A stretch of 27,629 nt of DNA from a virus: positions 1-27,629 of IMG/VR virus record IMGVR_UViG_3300049212_000048; one strand, given 5' to 3'. Positions 16,612-22,730 of this stretch are shown here, piece by piece. Numbering within the stretch: the first letter of the stretch is position 1; the number at the start of each line of letters is the position of its first letter. The position numbers were made by a program, and so were the translations under genes. Under the pieces are notes generated by a model. The model was given only the letters and a program-made list of their open reading frames with translations. It had not been told where the DNA came from and did no database searches.

Positions 16612-16797
16612 ATGGATAGAGTTACAGCAAGCTGGGAGATGGTCGATAGTGTTATGGTTTTGACGTTTTCCTTCCGCGATCAAACGGCATCACTGACAAT
16701 GGCCATGCAAGGGGATACACAAACAGAATTCAATCAACTTGTCAGTGAAGTTACCCGCGTCACGAATGTACTGACTGGGGAAGCAGCTCAATCATGA
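16612..16797 (+). CDS. Small protein, 61 aa, unknown
   Basis: First gene behind the tandem promoter. AGGAGG at 16601-16606 stands at ideal distance from ATG 16612. The 61-residue product is a mix of strands and helix (VMVLTFSFRDQTASLTMAMQ then a Thr/Val-rich helix) with no Cys, no membrane segment and no motif I recognise. Its stop overlaps the start of the next gene (ATGA), so the two are translationally coupled. The very good translation signal suggests early high expression. Confidence 0.6.
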   Translation: MDRVTASWEMVDSVMVLTFSFRDQTASLTMAMQGDTQTEFNQLVSEVTRVTNVLTGEAAQS

Positions 16798-16925
16798 GTT
16801 TTCCGGACCGCCTCCTTGAACCGCCTGCCGACAAAAAGTACTGCGAGCGGCATGACCGGTGGTACGAGAGACGGTGTCCGGACTGCGACGAGGACCGGGC
16901 CGACGAGAAGACGAGAGGGGAATAA
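16794..16925 (+). CDS. Small zinc-binding protein, 43 aa
   Basis: 43 codons from ATG 16794, overlapping the preceding TGA by three bases. The core KKYCERHDRWYERRCPDCDE holds Cys17, His20, Cys28 and Cys31, a C-x2-H ... C-x2-C arrangement able to bind one zinc ion. Outside this the protein is charged and probably flexible. The function is unknown. Its size is below the length often used in automatic gene calling, so it is easily missed. Confidence 0.6.
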   Translation: MSFPDRLLEPPADKKYCERHDRWYERRCPDCDEDRADEKTRGE

Positions 16926-16957
16926 ACGCGCACTGCATCTTAACCTTGGAGGAAGGT

Positions 16958-17137
16958 ATGACTTGCTGGAGGTGTAAAGGTTTGATGATAGCTTGTGGGC
17001 CATTGCGGTTTCAGGCGGCGCTGTCCACGGATACGAGCGATCCGGCGCACCATATTAGTGCGCGGCGGTGTCCGTGCTGCGGCAACTACGAGGACAAGCA
17101 GGTGTTGCGTAACCGCGTGTCGGCAGGTGTCCGGTGA
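16958..17137 (+). CDS. Small zinc-ribbon protein, 59 aa (paralogue of the gene at 16329)
   Basis: ATG 16958 is preceded by GGAGGAAGG; the frame is open further upstream but this is the only start with a ribosome binding site. CWRCKGLM at the start and CPCCGN near residue 38 form the two zinc knuckles. With D-x3-VLRNR after the second knuckle, it has the same plan as the protein encoded at 16329. The linker between knuckles differs in length. Function unknown. It overlaps the next gene by four bases (GTGA). Confidence 0.62.
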   Translation: MTCWRCKGLMIACGPLRFQAALSTDTSDPAHHISARRCPCCGNYEDKQVLRNRVSAGVR

Positions 17138-17370
17138 CGAGCTGGGGGCCGGTCCTCGCGTTCATGGCCGCCTGTGTGCTGGCGTTCATCGGATACATCT
17201 TCTTCAAGCTGCCGGGCGTGGGCTATGTGGCGGTCGGGTTCTGCCTGTACGTCCTGACCTGGGCTGGGCGGCAGGTCGTGCCGGAGTTGTGGTTATCGGT
17301 CAAAGAAGACTGGGAACGTGAACAGATGTGGCGGCAGAAGCGGAAAGGCAACCTGAAATGGAGCAAGTGA
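17134..17370 (+). CDS. Small two-TM membrane protein, 78 aa
   Basis: GTG 17134 overlaps the previous stop. Two hydrophobic stretches at about residues 5-24 (GPVLAFMAACVLAFIGYIFF) and 29-46 (GVGYVAVGFCLYVLTWAG) are joined by a short Leu-Pro-Gly turn, making a hairpin. The C-terminal 30 residues are strongly charged (Lys, Arg, Glu, Trp) and would lie in the cytoplasm. This is also the topology of class II holins, but the gene stands outside the lysis cassette, so a role in superinfection exclusion or host membrane change is as likely. Confidence 0.55.
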   Translation: MTSWGPVLAFMAACVLAFIGYIFFKLPGVGYVAVGFCLYVLTWAGRQVVPELWLSVKEDWEREQMWRQKRKGNLKWSK

Positions 17371-17531
17371 AGCCGGAGATCCTGGGCATGGTCAGCCGGG
17401 AGCACCGCACGACCGTCATTATGACGCAGCCGGTCGAATGTCCGGACTGCCATACCATGACCTGTTTCTACAGCATCGTGGCAGGCCGGTCGTACTGCTA
17501 CCGGTGCGCGCCAGAAGGAGGTTCGACGTGA
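17358..17531 (+). CDS. Small zinc-ribbon protein, 57 aa
   Basis: I choose ATG 17358 (with AAAGG about ten bases upstream), overlapping the previous gene by 13 bases; an in-frame GTG at 17328 would add ten residues. Cys28/Cys31 (ECPDCHTMTC) and Cys47/Cys50 (SYCYRCAPE) form a zinc ribbon. The N-terminal 25 residues include a strand-like TTVIMTQPV. Function unknown. The stop overlaps the following GTG start. Confidence 0.58.
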   Translation: MEQVKPEILGMVSREHRTTVIMTQPVECPDCHTMTCFYSIVAGRSYCYRCAPEGGST

Positions 17532-17845
17532 CGAAGGAGCAAGCCATTGCGCTAGCAGAAAGCAAGTGGTGGGAAGGAAAATCGGCAAGGGAAATAGCCA
17601 TGTTTCAGATCTTCACAGCTGATTGTATTATGTGCATGCCGTTCGACCTCTTGCTGAAGGCAGTCAGCGAGGCATTGGGTCGTCCAGTCTTCAACGTCGA
17701 GTTCACATCGAAAGGCGTAGAGCGATTAAAGACGGAGTTGCTCACCGGAGGACCGGCACCGACTATGGACGACATTCTCGGCCTTATCCCGGAAGAGAAG
17801 CGCGTCATCTTGATGGTAAAGCCGGAAGGAGGCGAGCATGCTTGA
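17528..17845 (+). CDS. DUF7736-like phage protein, 105 aa
   Basis: GTG 17528 is preceded by GGAGG (17517-17521) and overlaps the previous TGA; upstream in-frame codons belong to the preceding gene. The sequence SKWWEGKSAREIAMFQ, then MPFDLLLKAVSEALGRPVFN, then LIPEEKRVILMV corresponds to a phage family that I remember as DUF7736, with W-x-G-(K/R)-S-A-x-x-I-A-x-F-Q and a C-terminal P-T-x-x-(D/E)-I-L-x-L-I-P-x-x-K-R. Its biochemical role is unknown. It is usually encoded among early accessory genes, as here. Confidence 0.6.
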   Translation: MTKEQAIALAESKWWEGKSAREIAMFQIFTADCIMCMPFDLLLKAVSEALGRPVFNVEFTSKGVERLKTELLTGGPAPTMDDILGLIPEEKRVILMVKPEGGEHA

Positions 17846-18083
17846 GCTGCTGCTGGCATTGGCTATTATCTTACTAAGCATCGACTTGGGCTACCGCGTC
17901 ACCATCTACCGGAAGCTAAAGCATGACACACATGCCGTTCGGTTGTCATTTGTCAACTACCACGGCGAGGTCCTGGCGGGGTACGAGTTCATCAACGGGC
18001 AGATCAAGGGGATTCAGGATCAGCTTACGGCAACCATCGACCGACCGGCACTGAGCGAGCCGGAGCAACTGAGCTGGAAGTAG
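17838..18083 (+). CDS. Small one-TM protein, 81 aa
   Basis: ATG 17838 lies inside the end of the preceding gene (8-base overlap) after GGAGG. Residues 2-18 (LELLLALAIILLSIDLG) form a membrane anchor, followed by a charged helix (YRKLKHDTHAVRL) and a short beta and coiled region. It probably sits in the inner membrane with the bulk in the cytoplasm or periplasm; orientation cannot be settled. No family is recognised. Confidence 0.55.
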   Translation: MLELLLALAIILLSIDLGYRVTIYRKLKHDTHAVRLSFVNYHGEVLAGYEFINGQIKGIQDQLTATIDRPALSEPEQLSWK

Positions 18084-18097
18084 AAAGGAGGAGTATT

Positions 18098-18253
18098 GTG
18101 ACCTGCGAACGGTGTGGATACGACAAGCCGGACAGGGACTATTTGCAGGTCTACTATCAAGAGTGGATCTGTGGACTGTGCTTCTACGCCAAGGTCCATG
18201 GCTTCAAGGTGCAGCCGATCGGACCAGGCGAAAAGAGAGGACCGCGACAATGA
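18098..18253 (+). CDS. Small zinc-ribbon protein, 51 aa
   Basis: GTG 18098 follows AAAGGAGGAG, a very strong ribosome binding site, 14 bases after the previous stop. Cys3/Cys6 (TCERCGYDK) and Cys25/Cys28 (WICGLCFYAKVHG) make a compact treble-clef or zinc-ribbon fold. The protein is short and basic at the end. Function unknown. It overlaps the next gene by four bases. Confidence 0.6.
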   Translation: MTCERCGYDKPDRDYLQVYYQEWICGLCFYAKVHGFKVQPIGPGEKRGPRQ

Positions 18254-18582
18254 CCAGACGAGTCGAGGAGCGAGACGGCAAGAAGGTGATCGTAGAAGAG
18301 AAGGTATCGAATTTCGTCGACGGCGTGTACTGGAAAATTAGAATCGTCCAAACTTCTCAGGATGGACCGCAGTTTCTACGGCTGGAAATAGCTCGATACC
18401 TGAGCTCGATCGACGGTCCAGGATGTACCGAGAAACGCATCTATTCACTGGACTGTGACGCGCCGTATACGCCGAGCCAGCTCATAGAGTTCGCTGAAGT
18501 GTGCAATCGAAAGATACAGGACTACCAGGCTAAGCCGATTGAGGAGTTTGACAAGTTGTTCTACGGTCAGAAACCTGAATAA
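18250..18582 (+). CDS. Unknown early protein, 110 aa
   Basis: ATG 18250 overlaps the previous TGA; a longer upstream frame exists but lies inside the zinc-ribbon gene. The product begins with a charged segment, then beta strands (VYWKIRIVQTSQDGPQFLRL), then a helical end (SQLIEFAEVCNRKIQDYQ). The mix suggests a small alpha/beta domain. I recognise no family. It closes the first early run; an AT-rich gap follows. Confidence 0.5.
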   Translation: MTRRVEERDGKKVIVEEKVSNFVDGVYWKIRIVQTSQDGPQFLRLEIARYLSSIDGPGCTEKRIYSLDCDAPYTPSQLIEFAEVCNRKIQDYQAKPIEEFDKLFYGQKPE

Positions 18583-18591
18583 CCTTTACTT

Positions 18592-18597
18592 TATAAT
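18592..18597 (+). promoter_or_regulatory. Perfect -10 box (TATAAT) upstream of the gene at 18620
   Basis: The only exact TATAAT I noticed stands in the 37-base gap 18583-18619. No good -35 box lies 16-18 bases upstream, so an activator or another sigma factor would be needed, or the match is accidental. Confidence 0.3.
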
Positions 18598-18619
18598 AGA
18601 TGTTTTATAGGGTAACTGT

Positions 18620-18835
18620 ATGCACGCAACACAACAACTAGCGGAGATCAGCGATTACCTCGGCGTCAAGTGTGTGTGTAAGCACTGCGGACACGAGTGG
18701 ACTTCTCGGGTGTCGCATCGGCCACTGTGCTGCGCGGCGCAGTGTTCGCGCCAGTGGTACTGGTACATGGACCCGAAGGACGCCCCGAAGCCGCGCGATC
18801 GGGACCGGCGCAAAAAGTCCAAGAAAGCTGCCTAA
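18620..18835 (+). CDS. Zinc-ribbon protein with basic tail, 71 aa
   Basis: ATG 18620 follows a weak AGGG. The core VKCVCKHCGHEWTSRV followed by RPLCCAAQCSRQWY resembles common phage and bacterial zinc ribbons of the type C-x2-C-G-H-x-W-x5-8-R-P-x-x-C-x2-C. Here the second knuckle is irregular (CC-x3-C), which may weaken or alter metal binding. The last 25 residues are mostly Lys, Arg and Asp (DRDRRKKSKKAA), suggesting nucleic-acid contact. Confidence 0.6.
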   Translation: MHATQQLAEISDYLGVKCVCKHCGHEWTSRVSHRPLCCAAQCSRQWYWYMDPKDAPKPRDRDRRKKSKKAA

Positions 18836-18845
18836 CAAACGATAG

Positions 18846-18861
18846 GACTTGTAAACAAGTC
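18846..18861. promoter_or_regulatory. Operator-like palindrome with downstream TATAAA
   Basis: GACTTGT-AA-ACAAGTC is a perfect 7+7 inverted repeat with a two-base centre, located 40 bases before the recombination gene at 18902. TATAAA at 18877-18882 follows, but no good -35 box is at standard distance. A regulator binding the dyad could control the recombination operon. Confidence 0.4.
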
Positions 18862-18901
18862 AGTTGCAATATTCTCTATAAAACTACAGGAGGATCGTCA
18901 T

Positions 18902-19621
18902 ATGTCGGCTTTAATACCCGCAGCGCTCACGAAAGCCTATCAGTCGTTGGTGTCCATCAAGATCAACGTGAACTCGCCGGAAACGCGCGAGCAGGCGAGC
19001 CAGTACTGGGCCAGTTGCACCAAGTTCATTAAGGACCACAAGAAGGCTGTTACCGCCCTGAAAGAGCCGTTCAAGAAAGAGATCGATGAGATCGACAAGG
19101 CTGCCAAGCCGATGCTGGACAAGGCGAAGGAACTGGAATTCCAAGCCGAGCAGGCCATCCTGGCCTACGACCGTGCGGAGCGGGCCAAGGTTCAGGTACA
19201 GAACCGGAAGAAGATCGAGAAGTACGAAGAGAAAGTTACCATCAAGGAGGCCGAGGCCATCAACAACGGTAAGCCGATGCCGTTCGTGGCACCGCCTGCG
19301 CTAAAAGCGGAACCGGCTAAGACGGTTACAGTCGGCGACCTGAAGCAGACGACGGTGGAGCGGAAGGACTGGTGGCTGACCGGCCATGTCCAGCCAAGGG
19401 ATCAATTTGGCAACTTCATCGGGAAGCCGGCGGAGCAATTCAAGGACTTCACGATGAAGGACAATATCGTGAGGGCCAAGTTTGACGGGGGGCCGCAGCA
19501 GATTCCGGCGGAGTACTTCGTACTCGACACGGCCAAGGTCGGACAGGTGATTCGGGCAGGAGGGCACATTCCCGGTATCGACACAGTGAAAGTCGAGAGC
19601 TTGAGCGGGCGAACCGTCTAA
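18902..19621 (+). CDS. Coiled-coil protein of the recombination module
   Basis: 239 residues; AGGAGG is well placed before ATG 18902. The N-terminal 120 residues form a long charged helix (KFIKDHKKAVTALKEPFKKE, ILAYDRAERAKVQVQNRKK), like many phage proteins encoded next to RecT, Erf or lambda-exonuclease type genes. The C-terminal domain has DWWLTGHVQPRDQFGNFIGK and ends in AGGHIPGIDTVKVE. A tryptophan start, a mid I-P-x-E-Y-F and a closing G-x-x-I-P-G motif recur in this group as I remember it. Its role is unclear; suggested roles are host nuclease control or help for the annealing protein. It overlaps the next gene by one base. Confidence 0.55.
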   Translation: MSALIPAALTKAYQSLVSIKINVNSPETREQASQYWASCTKFIKDHKKAVTALKEPFKKEIDEIDKAAKPMLDKAKELEFQAEQAILAYDRAERAKVQVQNRKKIEKYEEKVTIKEAEAINNGKPMPFVAPPALKAEPAKTVTVGDLKQTTVERKDWWLTGHVQPRDQFGNFIGKPAEQFKDFTMKDNIVRAKFDGGPQQIPAEYFVLDTAKVGQVIRAGGHIPGIDTVKVESLSGRTV

Positions 19622-20262
19622 TGCGCGCCTTGGAGCGACACGGGAAAACCTACCTCGGCGTGACCTCCGGCATGAAGGTCCTGCGCCAGCAGATCGGCGA
19701 GCCGGATGACTACTTCGGGCCGCTGGGCAACATCCATGCGGCCGAAGGGGAAGGCTGTCACAGGATCTGTCTGGACTGGCTAGCGGCCAAACACGGCTGG
19801 CTGCCGGACTGGGGCTTCCCGAAGCGACCAGGTATTCATCCGGATCAAATCAGGTGGGAAGGAGTTCTGTCTCGATCCCTTCATGCCTTCCGGTCATTTG
19901 TCGAGCAGTACCAGGTCCGACCGATCAGCGTCGAGCAGGAGGACTACTCGTCTATCTACGGCTTGGTCGGGCACATCGACTTGCCGTGCTACTTCACCAT
20001 CCCAAGGCGGCAGGAGATGAAGGGACCGGTGGACCTGAAGTTCACGGCCTCGATCCTGCGGAGCCACAAAACGCAGGTTTGCTGCTACGGGAAGCTCGAC
20101 GGCATGCGCGGCTCGCAGATGGGCGGCATCTTTCACTGCAACCGGGACACTGGGGCCTGGCAGTTTGTGCCGGTCAACCTCATGGAAGGGCTGCGGCACG
20201 TCATGGCGGTGTCTTACGCGGCCAAGGTGTGGGCCTACGGAGAGGAAGAGCGTGGAGTCTGA
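19621..20262 (+). CDS. PD-(D/E)XK exonuclease (Cas4/RecB-like)
   Basis: 213 residues; ATG 19621 overlaps the previous TAA. The nuclease core can be read at YGLVGHIDLP (Asp120) and PVDLKFTAS (Asp138-Leu-Lys140), followed by SHKTQVCCYGKL, where Gln supplies the usual last motif. Glu107 in VEQED may be the early acidic residue. This is the PD-(D/E)XK layout of phage exonucleases that trim DNA ends for annealing proteins. The N-terminal 100 residues hold helices (H39, E42, E44), as usual for the RecB/Cas4 branch. With the annealing-type gene at 20661 it forms a two-component recombination system. Confidence 0.75.
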   Translation: MRALERHGKTYLGVTSGMKVLRQQIGEPDDYFGPLGNIHAAEGEGCHRICLDWLAAKHGWLPDWGFPKRPGIHPDQIRWEGVLSRSLHAFRSFVEQYQVRPISVEQEDYSSIYGLVGHIDLPCYFTIPRRQEMKGPVDLKFTASILRSHKTQVCCYGKLDGMRGSQMGGIFHCNRDTGAWQFVPVNLMEGLRHVMAVSYAAKVWAYGEEERGV

Positions 20263-20428
20263 CAAGAAACAGGAATTCGCTAGTCAATTACTCGGGAATA
20301 GGTTTCAATCAAAGCTCTGCACCGACCTAGACGAAGATTGCTTCACGCAGGAGTGGACACAGGTGGAGTACAACCACTGCGCGGCCTACGATCGGTGCAA
20401 GGGTTTCTGTCCGTTTGAGAAACGCTAA
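20252..20428 (+). CDS. Cysteine-rich small protein, 58 aa
   Basis: GTG 20252 gives 58 residues and overlaps the nuclease gene by 11 bases; AGAGGAAGAG precedes it. Five cysteines fall in the second half (KLCTDLDEDCFTQEW, then HCAAYDRCKGFCPFEK), spaced C-x6-C-x12-C-x5-C-x3-C. They could bind zinc or an iron-sulfur cluster. A Cas4-type nuclease partner might carry a cluster, but nothing proves that link here. Function unknown. Confidence 0.5.
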   Translation: MESDKKQEFASQLLGNRFQSKLCTDLDEDCFTQEWTQVEYNHCAAYDRCKGFCPFEKR

Positions 20429-20660
20429 GGCCGCTGCGTGAACCCGCGCAGACCATTCCGGCGCCGTATCTGCTGTACGCCGAATCGTTGAGGGACGACT
20501 AACGTATGGCGGTACTCGGCAGGGCGTAAGACAACTAAGAGCCGCTGACCCCGACGGCTTCGGAGTGAGGCGCGCGTTCACCCGTTTGCGGACCCTCCAG
20601 TCGCAGGCGGTATCCTCTCGCGCGTTTCATTCGGGGTACTAAACGAAGAAGGAGCAGATT
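20429..20660. other. 232-bp gap without a convincing gene
   Basis: No + strand frame with a ribosome binding site exists; the longest pieces are under 20 codons. Small inverted repeats are present: CTGCG at 20434-20438 with CGCAG at 20447-20451, and AGCCG at 20540-20544 with CGGCT at 20555-20559. Base composition is GC-rich like coding DNA, unlike other gaps in the early region. It may hold an untranslated leader or RNA for the annealing gene; I see no clear promoter or terminator. Confidence 0.4.
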
Positions 20661-21761
20661 ATGACGAACGAACTCCAAGAACGCGACTTGCCTGCCGTGC
20701 TCAACCTCGACCGGCCGATGAGCGTGAATGATGTCCTGACACAGAGCATGATCGTGCATGAGATCCTTGAGCGGTGCATGATGGAAGACGTGCATTACGG
20801 GACCATCCCCGGCACGAAGAAGAAGACCCTCTACCTGCCAGGCGCCGAGAAGATTTGTGTAACGTTCCGGCTGGCGCCGAAGTTCGATGTGGAGGACTTG
20901 TCCGACCCGCACGGAAACTTCTACCGCTACCGCGCGAAGTGTTCCCTATATACGATTCGCGACAGCATGTTCGTCGGCTCCGCGATGGGCGAGGCTTCAA
21001 CGGCAGAGGAAAAGTACCAGTGGGAGGCCGCGCTCAACCAGCGGCACTTTGACTCGACCGACCCGGACAAGCGGCGCATCAAGTTCAAGAAGAACAAGGA
21101 CGTAGAAGGCGGCGTTGAAGAGATTTTACAGGTCCAACAGAACTGTGCGGACCTGGCCAATACCGTCCTGAAGATGGCCTGTAAGCGGGCGTTCACCTCG
21201 GCAGCCAAGGGCGCGACTGCGGCAAGCGACCTGCTCGATGTGGATATGGAGGAAGAGGCGGTGGCGAAGCTGCGGGGCGAGGAAAAGAAAGAAGCCACTA
21301 AGGACGCGCCGAAGATGAAGGCCAAACCAAAACCGGCGCAGAAGTTCCCCTACGGCAAGCACAAGGGTGTGGCCATTGACCATGCCGACGTGACGGTAGA
21401 CGACCTCACCTGGTGGATCAACCGCCTGGAAGGCGACATCCGTGAGGGGAAGAACAAGCAATACGAGCGCAGTAATAAAGAGTTCCTGGCCGCGCTCCAG
21501 CAGGAATTGGCGCGCCGGCAGCAGGAACCAGTTAAGGAACCAGTAAAAGAGACCGAAAAGAAGGAACAGCCGACTACAGACCGACAACCAATGAGCGACG
21601 ACGCCTGGGTGGACGCCTGCCTGCTGTGGTTTGAACAGGACCAGGAAGTCTACTCGCAGGCTGCCGATGAGTTTAAGGTCAAGGACCCGTCGCGGCTGGC
21701 CTCCGGACGGCGCAACGCGTTCCAGGACCGTATCAAGGAGTTGAGCCAGAAAAACAAATAA
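20661..21761 (+). CDS. Single-strand annealing-type recombination protein with C-terminal DUF3820-like domain
   Basis: 366 residues; GAAGGAG precedes ATG 20661. Residues about 30-200 show the phage pattern EDVHYGTIPGTKKKTLYLPG, AEKICVTFRLAP, GSAMGEASTAEEKYQW, and ADLANTVLKMACKRAFTSAA followed by TAASDLLDVDMEE. I associate this with Rad52/DdrA-like annealing proteins of phages and prophages; the exact family would need a profile search. From residue 229 the sequence FPYGKHKGVAIDHADVTVDD and WWI resembles DUF3820 / exonuclease-X C-terminal domains. A Lys/Glu/Pro linker and a helical tail end the protein. It would anneal complementary strands after end trimming by the nuclease at 19621. Confidence 0.65.
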   Translation: MTNELQERDLPAVLNLDRPMSVNDVLTQSMIVHEILERCMMEDVHYGTIPGTKKKTLYLPGAEKICVTFRLAPKFDVEDLSDPHGNFYRYRAKCSLYTIRDSMFVGSAMGEASTAEEKYQWEAALNQRHFDSTDPDKRRIKFKKNKDVEGGVEEILQVQQNCADLANTVLKMACKRAFTSAAKGATAASDLLDVDMEEEAVAKLRGEEKKEATKDAPKMKAKPKPAQKFPYGKHKGVAIDHADVTVDDLTWWINRLEGDIREGKNKQYERSNKEFLAALQQELARRQQEPVKEPVKETEKKEQPTTDRQPMSDDAWVDACLLWFEQDQEVYSQAADEFKVKDPSRLASGRRNAFQDRIKELSQKNK

Positions 21762-21783
21762 GAGTTTTTTCTTTACTAGATCG

Positions 21784-21826
21784 AAAACGTAGGGTATAAA
21801 AGTAAATCTTGTATCCTACGTTTTTT
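21784..21826 (+). terminator. Strong intrinsic terminator after the recombination module
   Basis: Bases 21784-21798 pair with 21810-21824 over 15 positions as RNA (two G-U pairs), with an 11-base loop, followed by T-rich sequence to 21826. The A-run on the left arm makes it potentially bidirectional. It begins 22 bases after the annealing gene stop. Confidence 0.85.
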
Positions 21827-21837
21827 ATTGTCCGTGT

Positions 21838-21859
21838 AAACTAGTAAAATACCTAGTTT
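21838..21859. repeat. Inverted repeat AAACTAG ... CTAGTTT
   Basis: Perfect 7-base arms at 21838-21844 and 21853-21859 with an 8-base AT-rich spacer containing TAAAAT. It may be an operator around a -10 box for the downstream RNA or replication gene. No good -35 box is seen. Confidence 0.4.
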
Positions 21860-21860
21860 T

Positions 21861-21992
21861 AAGAGGCGGAACAGCGTGGCTTATGCCGAAGCCGATCATA
21901 GGTATTTAGGATGCCCTCGCGAAAGCGAGGAGCATATCAGGGACCGAGGGGTATTTGGCGCGGCATCGCCAAGTGCTCCAAGGTCCCTTTTT
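21861..21992 (+). ncRNA. Candidate structured small RNA ending in a terminator
   Basis: Three stacked hairpins fit in 132 bases without a convincing gene. H1 is GGCTT (21878-21882) with AAGCC (21889-21893). H2 is CCTCGC (21915-21920), a GAAA tetraloop and GCGAGG (21925-21930), extended below by GATGC against GCAT with a bulged A. H3 is an outer GGGACC (21940-21945) with GGTCCC (21982-21987) enclosing TTGGCG (21955-21960) and CGCCAA (21967-21972), followed by five T. A GNRA-capped helix and a terminal hairpin with T-run are typical of independent small RNAs. H3 alone would serve as a terminator or attenuator before the replication gene. I cannot assign it to a known RNA class. Confidence 0.5.
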
Positions 21993-22016
21993 ATTGCTTG
22001 AAAGTTATTCTGTTTA

Positions 22017-22730
22017 ATGAACAGAAAGCTGCCTTGGATGCAATTCTTTCCAGCTGACTACATCCTGGATACACAACCACTTTCCCTTCAGGCCCGCGGA
22101 GCCTGGATGGATATTATTTGTATCCTTTGGCGGGCCGAGCAGCGCGGCTCACTAACGCATCAGCCTGTAATTTGGGCGCGCATTCTTAGGTGCTCCAAAG
22201 ACGAGTTTCACGCAGTCATTGACGAACTGTTTAATTTTAAGGTCGCAGACGTTGTAACGGAGTGTAACGGCGATGTAACAGTCTCGTGTCGGCGCATGTT
22301 ACGTGATGAAAAAGACAGGAATAACACTAAGTTACGTGTTCAGAGGTATCGCAATAGTAGTCACAGTAACGGCCTTGTAACGCCCTATAAGTCAGAAGTC
22401 ATAAGTCATAAGTCAGAATTAAACAAAGAAAATACTGTGGCTTCTGCGAAGCCGGTCGAGTTTGAAATATTCTGGAAGGAGTACCCCAGAAAGATCGGAA
22501 AGAAGAAGGCACTCAAGGTGTGGACCGCCGCCAAGGACAAACCAGCACTCGCCGATATTCTGAAGTCTGTTCAGGTTGCCAAGCTGACAGATCAGTGGAA
22601 GAAGGACGGCGGAAAGTACATCCCGCATCCGTCCACCTGGTTGAACGAGGGCCGGTGGGACGACGAGGTCAAGGGTGGGACCGTGATTGACTGGGACAAG
22701 TTCCGAACCACACACAAGGAGCAGGCATGA
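22017..22730 (+). CDS. Replication initiator, DUF1376 / phage O-like
   Basis: 237 residues from ATG 22017; no clear ribosome binding site. The N-terminal 70 residues (KLPWMQFFPADYILDTQPLS, ARGAWMDIICILWRAEQRGS) match DUF1376, a winged-helix-like domain of phage replication initiators: P-W-x-x-F-x-x-x-D-(Y/F)-L-x-D-T and a following W-M-x-I-x-C-x-x-W. A polar linker (about 100-145) holds the origin-like repeats in its DNA. The C-terminal domain FWKEYPRKIGKKKALKVW and YIPHPSTWLNEGRW is the usual replisome-organiser tail that recruits the helicase. The region 22017-22440 is visibly richer in A/T than its neighbours. Next gene overlaps by four bases. Confidence 0.8.
   Translation: MNRKLPWMQFFPADYILDTQPLSLQARGAWMDIICILWRAEQRGSLTHQPVIWARILRCSKDEFHAVIDELFNFKVADVVTECNGDVTVSCRRMLRDEKDRNNTKLRVQRYRNSSHSNGLVTPYKSEVISHKSELNKENTVASAKPVEFEIFWKEYPRKIGKKKALKVWTAAKDKPALADILKSVQVAKLTDQWKKDGGKYIPHPSTWLNEGRWDDEVKGGTVIDWDKFRTTHKEQA
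22254..22437. other. Candidate replication origin inside the initiator gene
   Basis: Seven GTAAC/GTTAC words lie at 22254, 22264, 22275, 22298, 22331, 22366 and 22377. Directly after them four tandem heptamers AAGTCA(G/T) run from 22389 to 22416, followed by an A/T-rich stretch 22417-22437. Iterons next to an A/T-rich segment within the initiator gene are the plan of the lambda origin inside gene O. The heptamer period does not fit codons, so the repeat is unlikely to be kept for protein reasons. Confidence 0.55.

Noticed and set aside
16575-16619. 14-codon frame that could be a leader peptide after promoter P2
   Set aside because: No ribosome site of its own, no regulatory codon run and no attenuator hairpin behind it.
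17134-17370. Two-TM protein as the main holin
   Set aside because: Topology fits, but it lies behind the early promoter, far from the lysozyme, while two one-TM candidates stand inside the lysis cassette.
20327-20581. 84-codon minus-strand frame partly in the 20429-20660 gap
   Set aside because: No translation signal, overlaps the Cys-rich + gene, no domain seen.
21911-22057. 48-codon frame over the structured RNA and the initiator start
   Set aside because: AGG touches the ATG with no proper spacing, it overlaps the initiator gene, and the hairpins explain the sequence better.
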